Position numbers and translations under genes: made by a program. The notes beneath the pieces are model-generated. The model was not told the DNA's origin and did no database searches. It worked only from the letters and a program-made list of their open reading frames with translations. Shown here in pieces: positions 8,027 through 15,990 of a DNA stretch of 31,029 bases. The DNA lies in contig SXMI01000307.1 of NCBI GenBank assembly GCA_005777415.1, forward strand, positions 1-31,029, read 5' to 3'. The stretch comes from Actinomycetota bacterium. Lineage in GTDB: Bacteria; Actinomycetota; Acidimicrobiia; Acidimicrobiales; Microtrichaceae. The stretch's first letter is position 1. Each line of letters begins with the position of its first letter.

Positions 8027-10269
8027 AGATCGAACGGCGGTTCGCGCACCTGGTGGTGTTCTCCGAGGACGCGATCGCGGACGCGCTGGCCAAGATGGGT
8101 CGCAACCAGCGGCGCGTCGTGTTCTGCGTCGACGAGTCCGGGGTGCTGGAGGGCGTCCTGACCGACGGCGACGTCCGCAGGTGGCTGCTGGACGTCGATC
8201 CGATCGACCTGGGCCGGTCGGTCCTGGAGGCAGCCAACCCCGACTTCACCTGGGTGCCCGCCGACGCTCCGGCCGACGAGATCGCGGCGGCGTTCTCACC
8301 CCGGGTGCAGCAGGTGCCCCTGCTCGACGATCGGGGCCGGTTGGTGGCGGTCGCCGATCGCGACGACGCCCCCTTCCGGGTGGGGGATCGGGTCATCGGT
8401 GGTGAGCACCCGACCTGGGTGATCGCCGAGATCGGGATCAACCACAACGGCAGCGTGGCGCTGGGCCGTGAGCTGGTCGAGGCGGCCGCCTCCGCCGGTG
8501 CGGATGCCGTCAAGTTCCAGATGCGCGACCTGGCGACCCTCTACCGGGACGGTGGGCGGCTCGACGCCCCCGACGAGGACCTGGGGTCGCAGTACGTCCT
8601 CGACCTGCTGGCCCGGTTCGAGCTCGACCCCGATGATCTGTACACGCTCTTCGACCACGCCGTCTCGCTCGGTGTCACTCCGTTCTGCACGGCCTGGGAC
8701 ACCGAGTCGGTGCGGCGACTCGACGAGTACGGGATCCCGGCGTTCAAGGTGGCCTCTGCCGACCTGACGAACCACGAGCTCCTGGTCGCCATGGCGGCAA
8801 CCGGTCGCCCGATGGTGGTCTCGACGGGCATGTCGAGCGAGTCGGAGATCGTCGACTGCGTGGCCACGCTGCGCTCCGCCGGAGCGTCCTACGCGCTGCT
8901 CCACTGCAACTCGACCTACCCCGCCCCCTACCGGGACCTCAACCTCACCTACCTCCACCGGCTCGCCGAGCTGGGAGCGTGCCCGGTGGGCTACTCGGGT
9001 CACGAACGCGGTCACCACGTGGCCGTCGCCGCCGTCGCCGTCGGCGCCCGACTCGTGGAGAAGCACTTCACGCTCGACCGGGAGCTCGAGGGCAACGACC
9101 ACAAGGTCAGCCTGCTGCCCGACGAGTTCGCCCGGATGGTCGCCGAGATCCGGGATGTGGAGGCGTCGCTCGGCACCGACGGTGAGCGGACCCTCAGCCA
9201 GGGCGAGCTGATGAACCGCGTCACGCTGGCCAAGAGCCTGGTCGCCGTCGGGGACCTGCGTGCCGGGGACACCGTCCGGCCCGAGGACGTGACCGTGAAG
9301 GGCCCGGGCCGCGGGCTGCAGCCGGACCGCCGCGACGACCTGCTGGGCACCCGGCTGCGGCGGGACGTCCCGGCGGGTGACTTCTTCTACGCCACCGACC
9401 TGTCGGGTGACGCCGTGGCGCCCCGCCCCTACGGGTTCCGTCGGCCGTGGGGGGTCCCGGTGCGCTACCACGACGTGCGGTCGATCCTGGAGGCGTCCAC
9501 GCCGGACTTCGTGGAGTTCCACCTGTCCTACAAGGACCTGGACCTGGACCCGTCGCAGTTCCTCGGCGACCTCCCGGCCTGCCGGTACGCCGTCCACAGC
9601 CCCGACCTGTTCGCCGGCGACCACATCCTCAACCTGGCGACCGACGATCCGGCACACCGCCGGCGCACGCTGGACGAGCTCCGGCGGACCGTGGACGTCG
9701 CCGCCCGCATCGGCGGCTACTTCAGCGGACCGGATCGCCCCGTCCTGGTGGTCAGCATGGGTGGCTTCACCAGCGATCGCCCGGTTCCCGTGGCGGACCG
9801 GGCCGCCATGTACGAGCGGGTCGCCGCGTCGCTTGAGGTCGTCGACACCTCGCCCGTGGAGATCCTGGCTCAGACCCTGCCGCCGTTCCCCTGGTACCTG
9901 GGCGGCCAGCTCTTCTGCAACCTGTTCGTCGACGCCGACGACACGGCGGCGTTCAGCGACGAGGCCGGGGTCGGGTTGTGCCTGGACGTGTCGCACACCA
10001 AGCTGGCGGCGAACCAACGCGGGGCGTCGTTCGCCGAGTGGGTCGAGCTGCTGGCCCCGCGGGCCCGTCACCTCCACATCGTCGATGCCGGCGGTGTCGA
10101 CGGCGAGGGGCTGCAGATCGGCGACGGCGAGGTCGACTTCGCCGTCCTGCTGGAGCAACTCGACCGTCTGTGTCCGGACGCTGGCTTCATCCCCGAGATC
10201 TGGCAGGGTCACCGCAACGGGGGCGAGGGCTTCTGGGTGGCGCTCGACCGGCTCGAGGCGTGGTGGTGA
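8023..10269 (+). CDS. neuB: CBS-NeuB-SAF-TIM-barrel fusion: nonulosonic acid synthase family with C-terminal sugar isomerase-like domain
   Basis: A 748-residue fusion. Residues 5-120 resemble a CBS pair (FCVDESGVLEGVLTDGDVRR). Residues 129-375 are a NeuB barrel: AEIGINHNGS, DAVKFQMRDLATLY, STGMSSES, HCNSTYPAP, GYSGHERG, VEKHFTLDR, then NDHKVSLLPDEF. An SAF domain follows at about 400-465 (LAKSLVAVGDLRAGDTV). From about 480 to the end is a xylose isomerase/AP endonuclease 2-like TIM domain (YAVHSPDLFAGDH, GLCLDVSHTKLAANQ, HLHIVDAGG). NeuB enzymes condense phosphoenolpyruvate with a six-carbon sugar to give sialic, legionaminic or pseudaminic acids. The CBS pair may sense a nucleotide and the last barrel may epimerise a sugar substrate (inference). 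Start GTG 8023 has GGGAG eight bases upstream; the frame open to 7861 lacks family sequence. The end overlaps the cytidylyltransferase start (GTGA). Confidence 0.88.
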   Translation: MKIERRFAHLVVFSEDAIADALAKMGRNQRRVVFCVDESGVLEGVLTDGDVRRWLLDVDPIDLGRSVLEAANPDFTWVPADAPADEIAAAFSPRVQQVPLLDDRGRLVAVADRDDAPFRVGDRVIGGEHPTWVIAEIGINHNGSVALGRELVEAAASAGADAVKFQMRDLATLYRDGGRLDAPDEDLGSQYVLDLLARFELDPDDLYTLFDHAVSLGVTPFCTAWDTESVRRLDEYGIPAFKVASADLTNHELLVAMAATGRPMVVSTGMSSESEIVDCVATLRSAGASYALLHCNSTYPAPYRDLNLTYLHRLAELGACPVGYSGHERGHHVAVAAVAVGARLVEKHFTLDRELEGNDHKVSLLPDEFARMVAEIRDVEASLGTDGERTLSQGELMNRVTLAKSLVAVGDLRAGDTVRPEDVTVKGPGRGLQPDRRDDLLGTRLRRDVPAGDFFYATDLSGDAVAPRPYGFRRPWGVPVRYHDVRSILEASTPDFVEFHLSYKDLDLDPSQFLGDLPACRYAVHSPDLFAGDHILNLATDDPAHRRRTLDELRRTVDVAARIGGYFSGPDRPVLVVSMGGFTSDRPVPVADRAAMYERVAASLEVVDTSPVEILAQTLPPFPWYLGGQLFCNLFVDADDTAAFSDEAGVGLCLDVSHTKLAANQRGASFAEWVELLAPRARHLHIVDAGGVDGEGLQIGDGEVDFAVLLEQLDRLCPDAGFIPEIWQGHRNGGEGFWVALDRLEAWW

Positions 10270-10967
10270 GTCCCGACGGGTCGGTCGTGGCGTTGATCCC
10301 GGCCCGGGGTGGGTCCAAGGGGTTGCCACGCAAGAACCTCGCCGACCTCGGCGGCCGCCCCCTGCTGGCCTGGTCCGTCGAGTCGGCGCTGCAGGCGACG
10401 ACGGTCGACCGGGTGGTGGTCTGCACCGACGACGAGGAGATCGCAGCCGCGGCCCGGTCCGCCGGGGCCGAGGTGCCCTGGGTCCGTCCGGCCGAGCTCG
10501 CCACCGACGACGCCGCCGACCTCCCGGTCTTCGAGCACGCCCTCGATCGCCTGAACGCCGTCGGCCCGACCGTGGAGGTGTTCGTCCACCTGCGCCCGAC
10601 CTCGCCGTTCCGCGAGCCCGGGCTGATCGACCGGGCGGTGGCGATGCTCAGAGCGCACCCCGAGGTCGACTCGGTCCGTTCGGTGAGCCCGGTGGCGAAG
10701 ACCCCGTTCAAGATGTGGTTCGTCGACGACGAGGGGTTCATGGAGCCGGTCGTCGGGAGCTGGGACGAGGAGTGCTTCAACCAGCCCCGACAGGCGCTGC
10801 CGCCGGTGTGGACCCAGGACGGGACCCTGGACGTGGTCCGGGCCGGTGTCGTGCGGGGCGGTTCCATGACCGGTCGCCGGGTGCTGGCGCTCCGTCACGA
10901 CTCGCCGCTGGTGGACGTCGACACCGCAGCGGATCTGGAGCGGGCCCGGTCGATCGCCGCCCGCTGA
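10266..10967 (+). CDS. neuA: CMP-nonulosonic acid cytidylyltransferase (CMP-NeuAc synthetase family)
   Basis: A 233-residue protein with the family opening VVALIPARGGSKGLPRKNL (CTP-binding P-loop-like motif), followed by VVVCTDDEEIA, HLRPTSPFREP for sugar binding, and the C-terminal LVDVDTAADLERA. Its length matches stand-alone NeuA proteins. It should activate the NeuB product with CTP to CMP-nonulosonate for a transferase. The GTG at 10266 overlaps the NeuB stop (GTGA), so the two are translationally coupled; GTG 10263 is an equivalent alternative. No NeuC- or LegG-type hydrolysing epimerase and no recognisable sialyltransferase is present in the window, so the precise acid made is unknown. 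The gene ends 21 bases before the convergent ligase-like gene. Confidence 0.9.
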   Translation: MSPDGSVVALIPARGGSKGLPRKNLADLGGRPLLAWSVESALQATTVDRVVVCTDDEEIAAAARSAGAEVPWVRPAELATDDAADLPVFEHALDRLNAVGPTVEVFVHLRPTSPFREPGLIDRAVAMLRAHPEVDSVRSVSPVAKTPFKMWFVDDEGFMEPVVGSWDEECFNQPRQALPPVWTQDGTLDVVRAGVVRGGSMTGRRVLALRHDSPLVDVDTAADLERARSIAAR

Positions 10968-10988
10968 GGCCGCCGGTTCCCGCCGGGG

Positions 10989-12653
10989 TCAGCTGGCAGC
11001 AGTGGGACCGAACGTCGGTGGCGTCGCCGCGTCCGCCGGTCGTTCGTCGGCCGGGACGATCCGCCCGTCCGCCGTCACGAGCGCCACGTGTCGGCCGTCG
11101 TCACAGGAGCTGCGACACGGCACGCGGAGCGGCACCGGTGAGGTGGTCCGGGCCGGCGTGACCAGGCCGACGGTGTCGGCACCGGACGCCGAACGGAGAC
11201 CGACGGGGTCCCGGTGGACCGGATCCTCGCCCTCGGCGGGTTCGGCGTCGTCGGCCTCCGGGGGTTCACCCCGATCCATCGCCCGGACCGTCAGGAACGC
11301 CAGGCCGAAGGCGAAGGGCACGGCGACGACGCGCAGGTTGGCGTAGAACATCTGGGCCACCGCCCAGAAGATGAACGCCACGGCGAACGGCCGGTCGGCC
11401 CGGGACCCGCGGACCGCCCGGATCGCCATCCAGATCAGGACGATGCCGGCGGCGACGCCCGGGATCCCGTGCTCGCCGAGGAGTCGGGTGAACTCCGTGT
11501 GGGACGAGGCCTCGTCCTCGCAGTTGTCCGACCGCAGCTGACAGATCTCGTAGGTCAGCCGCTGGTACTTCGTCATACCCGGGCCGACCCCGAAGACGAT
11601 GTTGTTGGCGAAGATCTGGGTGTCGTTGGCGGCCAGGTCGGTCCGCGACGACTCGGTGTCGGTGAATCGCTTCTCGAACGCGCCACCGGTGAAGTCGGTG
11701 AGGAACGGGACGACCACGAAGTAGCCGAGCGCCAGGGCGATCGCCACCACGACCATCACCCGGTTGCGGATCCTCCGGTTCCGGGACTGGGCGATGGCGA
11801 GCGCGGACAGTCCGATCGCGGCCGAGAACATGCCGCCCCGGGAGAACGTGAGGAGGCTCTGGATGCTGAAGACCAGGGCCAGGATCCCGGCCAGGTAGCG
11901 GGCCACCCGGTTGGTGTCGAAGATCGTCAGGACGATGGCGATCACCACGCCCAGACCCAGGACCGCCGAGACCTGCACGGGCCCGAACCCGCCCGAGGTC
12001 AGGAAGTTGGACTGGTCCTTGAACTCGATCGCGTTGCCCTTGGCGAGTTCCGACTGGATCTCGGACAGGGCGATGGCGAGCGGCCCGACGGCCGAGATGA
12101 GCGCCGTCCACAGGATGCGCCGGAACTGCTCCGGGGTGGCCCGCACCTGGGACGTGAACGCCACGAAGCAGGCCAGCGCTGCCGGGCCGCTGAGCGCGAA
12201 GGCGATCATCTCCCGGGCTTCGGCCCCGGCGGTCCGGATCGTGTTGATGATCGATGGGATGAGCAGCAGGAAGTACAGGACCGCGATGCGCGCCGTGCTG
12301 TTGAGCCGGCCGATCGCGAACACGACCACGAACGCCGAGAGCAGGATCATCACGTAGGGGGCCGTCTGGTAGGGCACGGGGGCCTTGACCTGCCGCCACA
12401 GCACCTCGGCGCCGATGAGGTAGGCCACGAGGCAGGTCACGACGCCCAGGTTCCGCCTGGCGATCGCGTAGAGCCCGACGAGCACGATCGTGGCGGCCTG
12501 GAGGAGCCCGAGTGTCGGGAGGGACTTCATCGCCAGGGACAGGACGACCTGGCCGAGGACGGCCGCAACGAGCAGGGCACCCCGGGGGACCGCCAGCGTG
12601 GCGCGGGCTGTCCCGCCCTCGACCCGGGTCCCGTTGCTCGAGGTCGAACCCAC
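10989..12653 (-). CDS. O-antigen ligase/polymerase-like (WaaL/Wzy) polytopic membrane protein
   Basis: A 554-residue protein with about eleven hydrophobic segments between residues 25 and 455. It contains LTFSRGGMFSAAIGL and, in a long outer loop before the last helices, SSHTEFTRLLGEHGIPGVAAG; both are hallmarks of the Wzy_C/O-antigen ligase superfamily (PF04932). Such proteins act on the outer face of the membrane, joining or polymerising undecaprenyl-linked glycans. The C-terminal 95 residues or so are hydrophilic and rich in Pro, Arg and Asp (CRSSCDDGRHVALVTADGR), longer than usual and probably cytoplasmic. GTG 12653 is the most upstream start; no clear Shine-Dalgarno precedes it, and a downstream start cannot be excluded. 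A possible -10 (TACCCT) lies at 12719-12714. Ligase versus polymerase cannot be settled here. Confidence 0.85.
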   Translation of the reverse strand: MGSTSSNGTRVEGGTARATLAVPRGALLVAAVLGQVVLSLAMKSLPTLGLLQAATIVLVGLYAIARRNLGVVTCLVAYLIGAEVLWRQVKAPVPYQTAPYVMILLSAFVVVFAIGRLNSTARIAVLYFLLLIPSIINTIRTAGAEAREMIAFALSGPAALACFVAFTSQVRATPEQFRRILWTALISAVGPLAIALSEIQSELAKGNAIEFKDQSNFLTSGGFGPVQVSAVLGLGVVIAIVLTIFDTNRVARYLAGILALVFSIQSLLTFSRGGMFSAAIGLSALAIAQSRNRRIRNRVMVVVAIALALGYFVVVPFLTDFTGGAFEKRFTDTESSRTDLAANDTQIFANNIVFGVGPGMTKYQRLTYEICQLRSDNCEDEASSHTEFTRLLGEHGIPGVAAGIVLIWMAIRAVRGSRADRPFAVAFIFWAVAQMFYANLRVVAVPFAFGLAFLTVRAMDRGEPPEADDAEPAEGEDPVHRDPVGLRSASGADTVGLVTPARTTSPVPLRVPCRSSCDDGRHVALVTADGRIVPADERPADAATPPTFGPTAAS

Positions 12654-12713
12654 GTGCTGGGTCCGAGCGGTCGCAGTCAGTCAGATCACCCCCGCCGTGC
12701 TGACGCTCCGCTC

Positions 12714-12719
12714 AGGGTA
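12714..12719 (-). promoter_or_regulatory. Putative -10 TACCCT for the ligase-like gene
   Basis: Read on the minus strand, TACCCT fits TANNNT and lies about 60 bases before the GTG start at 12653. It would give a leader of roughly 55 bases. No clear -35. It sits in the 243-base divergent region with the radical SAM promoter at 12884. Confidence 0.35.
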
Positions 12720-12883
12720 CCAACCGACCCCTACGGCGGCCACAGGTGGGCGCGGATCGGGTGGTTCGACCCAGTTGCTGGTCGGGCGGGTCGCTGGCCG
12801 ACCGGTGCTGTCCGAGGCTGCTGCGGCCGGACACCCGGCCCTCGGGGAGTGCGACGCACCGGGAGGTCCGGGGTGTCGCCGGG

Positions 12884-12889
12884 TACCAT
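12884..12889 (+). promoter_or_regulatory. Putative leaderless promoter (TACCAT) of the first radical SAM gene
   Basis: TACCAT is followed by seven bases and then GTG 12897, the expected geometry for a transcript that starts at the codon. No Shine-Dalgarno is present before that GTG. The eighteen bases GGTGTCGCCGGGTACCAT match 16 of 18 positions of the minus-strand promoter ending at 21163, including the TACCAT. Confidence 0.55.
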
Positions 12890-12896
12890 CGCTGCG

Positions 12897-14441
12897 GTGA
12901 GTCCGGATCAACCCGGGGTGTTGGACCTGAGCCGGTACCACGGACAGCGCGACATCCAGCACCAGACGTTCCGCTCCGCCTGTTACGCGCCATTCGTGGG
13001 GATGTCCTTCGACATGAACGGGGTCGTGTCGGTGTGTGCCTTCACTCGGACGACCCCCATCGGCCAGGTCGGTCAGGACTCCCTGCTCGACATGTGGCGC
13101 GGACCGACGGTCCGGGCGCTCCGACGGGCCGTCGAACGAGACGACCTCGCCCACGCGTGCACCCGGTGTGCCGAGGAGATCGCCGGCGGCAACCTCTCGG
13201 GGGCTCTGGCCGCCGGGTTCGACCGATTCACCGCCCACCATCACCCGGAGTGGCCGACCCGGATGGAGTTCGCCCTCAGCAACTCCTGCAACCTCCAGTG
13301 CGTCATGTGTGCGGGTGAGTTCTCCTCGTCGATCCGGGCCCACCGAGAGGGCCTGCCGCAGCTCCCGCAGCGCTATGGCGACCAGTTCATCGAGGAGCTG
13401 ACTCCGTTCCTGCCGCATCTCGACCAGGCCCGGTTCCTGGGTGGCGAACCCTTCCTCGCCGAGATCAACTTCCGCATCTGGGAGCGGCTGATCGACCTCG
13501 GGCTCGGGGTGGAGTGCAACGTGACCACGAACGGAACCCAGTGGTCGCCCCGGGTGGAGCGTGTGCTCGATGCGTTGCCGTTCTCCGTCGGCATCTCGAT
13601 CGACGGTCTGCGGCCGGAGACGGTCGAGTCGATCAGGGTCGGTGTCGACCACGAGCGGCTGATGACCAACGTCCAGCGGTTCGTTGCGTACCGGGACCGG
13701 ACCGGGGCGTCACTCAGCCTCACGTACTGCCTCATGGTCCAGAACGTCGCCGAGTTCGTCGACTTCCTGCTGTTCGCCGAGGAACTCGAGTGCTCGGTGT
13801 TCGTGAACACGGTCCGACACCCGCCAGCGAACAGCCCCTACCTGCTCGGTGCTGAGGAGTTGGCCGAGGTCGTGGCCATGCTCGAGACGCAACGGGCAGC
13901 CACGTCGAGCCGGCTCACCCGGAACCTGGGCGTCCTCGACGGCCAGATCGAACGGCTGCGCAGCCAGCTCGCCGACCTGCGATCGGGTGAGCCGGGGCCG
14001 TCTGCTGTCCTCGAACGTTCCGCTCGGGCGGTGGATCTGCTCGAGGAACTGGTCGACCCGTCCCTGAGCGAGGTCGCGCTGATCGACGCGTTGCGAGCCC
14101 GCTCGGTCGACAACCGGGTCGACGTGGTCCGGGCCGACCACGAGGATCGGGTCGCGGTCGGTGATCGCTACGTCGAGTTGGACCTGACCAACTGGGTGGG
14201 GCGTCCGGCGAGCGCCCTGCACGCCGAGCTCGCGGACCGGATCGGACGCCGATTGGATCTTGTGGCCTCCACCGCCCGGGATGGCACGGTCGGACGGGTG
14301 ATGACCTTCACCGCGTCGGGTCGTTCGCCGACCGTGGTGGCGTTGCTCGTCCGGCGCGGGCCAGCTCCATGGGCCACCTCTCGGTTCGCCGCAGTCGTGG
14401 AGTGTGGTGAGCCGTTGGCGACGACGGTTCAGCTGCGGTGA
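12897..14441 (+). CDS. Radical SAM protein with N-terminal Twitch-type auxiliary cluster and PAS-like C-terminus (copy 1)
   Basis: A 514-residue protein. The radical SAM motif CNLQCVMC (C131, C135, C138) binds the SAM-cleaving [4Fe-4S] cluster and is followed by LGGEPFLAE and VTTNGTQW. Before the barrel is a cysteine set C29-x17-C47...C88-x2-C91, laid out like an N-terminal Twitch (short SPASM) domain that would hold a second cluster. The middle (about 330-385) looks helical and possibly coiled coil. The last 110 residues (VDVVRADHEDRVAV...NWVGRPASAL) resemble a degenerate PAS fold shared with the two paralogs. The substrate is unknown; Twitch/SPASM enzymes modify peptides, sugars or aminoglycosides, and the context favours a glycan or glycolipid (inference). 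The frame is open upstream to 11214 but there it only mirrors the ligase gene; GTG 12897 fits the leaderless promoter and has no Shine-Dalgarno. Confidence 0.87.
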   Translation: MSPDQPGVLDLSRYHGQRDIQHQTFRSACYAPFVGMSFDMNGVVSVCAFTRTTPIGQVGQDSLLDMWRGPTVRALRRAVERDDLAHACTRCAEEIAGGNLSGALAAGFDRFTAHHHPEWPTRMEFALSNSCNLQCVMCAGEFSSSIRAHREGLPQLPQRYGDQFIEELTPFLPHLDQARFLGGEPFLAEINFRIWERLIDLGLGVECNVTTNGTQWSPRVERVLDALPFSVGISIDGLRPETVESIRVGVDHERLMTNVQRFVAYRDRTGASLSLTYCLMVQNVAEFVDFLLFAEELECSVFVNTVRHPPANSPYLLGAEELAEVVAMLETQRAATSSRLTRNLGVLDGQIERLRSQLADLRSGEPGPSAVLERSARAVDLLEELVDPSLSEVALIDALRARSVDNRVDVVRADHEDRVAVGDRYVELDLTNWVGRPASALHAELADRIGRRLDLVASTARDGTVGRVMTFTASGRSPTVVALLVRRGPAPWATSRFAAVVECGEPLATTVQLR

Positions 14442-14546
14442 CCGTGGCTGCTCAGTCGCATGGCCGCTACCGTTAGATCGGTCGAGCGGGCTGGCGGCCC
14501 CACGAGGTGTTCGGGTGAGCAGGATGATTCACTTCCGGGAGCGTCG

Positions 14547-15983
14547 TTGAGCGGTCCGTCCTCGGTGTGCTTCGCCCCGCACTCGGCGCTGTACCTCCGG
14601 CCGGACGGCTTGGTGCACGCCTGCTGCGTGACGGGGTTCTCGGTCGGGACGGTTCACGGCCCGGAGCGACAGTCGCTCCGGGAGATCTGGGACGGCGCGG
14701 CCCTGTCGGCCCAGCGGCAGGCGTTGGAGCACGGTGCGTTCGACCTCGGCTGCAAGGAGTGTGAGTTCGTGGCTGAGTCAGGCGGTCGTGCGGCTTCGCT
14801 GGCCGTCAACTTCGACCGGTTCGCGGAGGGGGCTCCGCACCGGTTCCCGAAGCTGCTCGACCTGGCCCTCTCCAGCCGGTGCAATCTCCAGTGCGTGATG
14901 TGCAACGGCGGTCTGTCCTCCGCCATCCGGACCCAGCGTGAGGGTCTGCCACCGCTCCCGGACTGCTACGACGACCGGTTCTTCGAGGAGCTCGACGAGT
15001 TCCTCCCGCACGTCGAACGCCTCCAGTTCAAGGGTGGTGAGCCCTTCCTGGCTCGCGAGAACCGGCGGATCTGGGACCGGCTCATCGATCTCGGGGCCGC
15101 CCCCGAGGTCACCGTCACCACGAACGGGACCGTCATGAACGACGACGTCGTCCGCTACGTCCGAGAGCTGCGGATGCATCCGAACGTGTCGGTCGACGGG
15201 GTGGACCCGACCACGCTCGAGTCCATCCGGCTGGGGGTCGATGCCGATCGGCTGTGGCGCAACGTCGACCGATTCCAGGAGCTCGCCGACGAGGCCGGCA
15301 ACGGGATGACCCTGAGCTTCTGTCTCATGACGGTCAACTGGCGGGAACTCGTCCCCTTCCTGCAGGAGGCCGATCGTCGCGCCCTGAACTGCAACGTCAT
15401 CCTGGTGAACCAGCCGCAGCGATACGACCTCCTCCAGCTCCCCCACGACGAACTGGCCCGGGTCGAGGACGTCCTGCTCGAACGCGTGCCCGAACTGTCG
15501 GGTGCGGCGGCGGTGGCCTGGGAGGAGACGACAGGGCGCATCCGCTCGCAGCTCGACGATCCGGTCGAGCTCGTCGTCAGTTCATTCGTGCTCACCTCCC
15601 GACCCGTCGATGCCGCTGTGCAGGAGCGGCTTCGTTCGCTGCTGCTCGACGCCTACGGTGCCGATCCGTTGGTACTCGAGGCCGAGGCCGGAGTGGTGTG
15701 TTCGGTGGAGGAACCCGAGTGGTCCCGATGGCTCGGGGCCGACACGTTCATCGGCCGGGCGCTCGACGATCTGGGTGACGTGCTCGCCGACCGCTTCGGT
15801 CCGCAGACGGTCCGGTGGCTCGTCACACCGCTGCACGGCGTGGTGGTCCTGTCCTCCGAGTTCGATGCCCCCCACGGGCGGCGCGACCTCCGGGTGCACC
15901 GCCTCGTCGACGGTGCGTCGGGCCGGCAGCGGGTGTTCGTGGTCGAGGTCGACCCGGGGACCCCCGCACCGACGCCCGTCTGA
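14547..15983 (+). CDS. Radical SAM protein with N-terminal Twitch-type auxiliary cluster and PAS-like C-terminus (copy 2)
   Basis: A 478-residue paralog of the preceding gene. The auxiliary cysteines are C8-x17-C26 C27 and C69-x2-C72; the radical SAM triad is C112, C116, C119 in CNLQCVMC, followed by KGGEPFLA and VTTNGTVM. The C-terminal part (VVCSVEEPEWSRWLGADTFIGRAL) is the PAS-like domain. Start choice is uncertain. TTG 14547 has GGAG five bases upstream and begins just before conserved sequence. ATG 14460 would add 29 residues without similarity to the paralogs and has no Shine-Dalgarno; a possible -10 (TACCGT, 14468-14473) lies inside that extension. The gene follows copy 1 in the same direction, so transcription may be joint. 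It ends seven bases before the convergent carbamoyltransferase stop. Confidence 0.85.
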   Translation: MSGPSSVCFAPHSALYLRPDGLVHACCVTGFSVGTVHGPERQSLREIWDGAALSAQRQALEHGAFDLGCKECEFVAESGGRAASLAVNFDRFAEGAPHRFPKLLDLALSSRCNLQCVMCNGGLSSAIRTQREGLPPLPDCYDDRFFEELDEFLPHVERLQFKGGEPFLARENRRIWDRLIDLGAAPEVTVTTNGTVMNDDVVRYVRELRMHPNVSVDGVDPTTLESIRLGVDADRLWRNVDRFQELADEAGNGMTLSFCLMTVNWRELVPFLQEADRRALNCNVILVNQPQRYDLLQLPHDELARVEDVLLERVPELSGAAAVAWEETTGRIRSQLDDPVELVVSSFVLTSRPVDAAVQERLRSLLLDAYGADPLVLEAEAGVVCSVEEPEWSRWLGADTFIGRALDDLGDVLADRFGPQTVRWLVTPLHGVVVLSSEFDAPHGRRDLRVHRLVDGASGRQRVFVVEVDPGTPAPTPV

Positions 15984-15990
15984 GTCGGGA

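Noticed and set aside
11214..12896. Upstream open extension of radical SAM copy 1 (561 codons)
   Set aside because: It is the mirror of the ligase-like gene, rich in charged low-complexity sequence. The leaderless GTG at 12897 is the better start.
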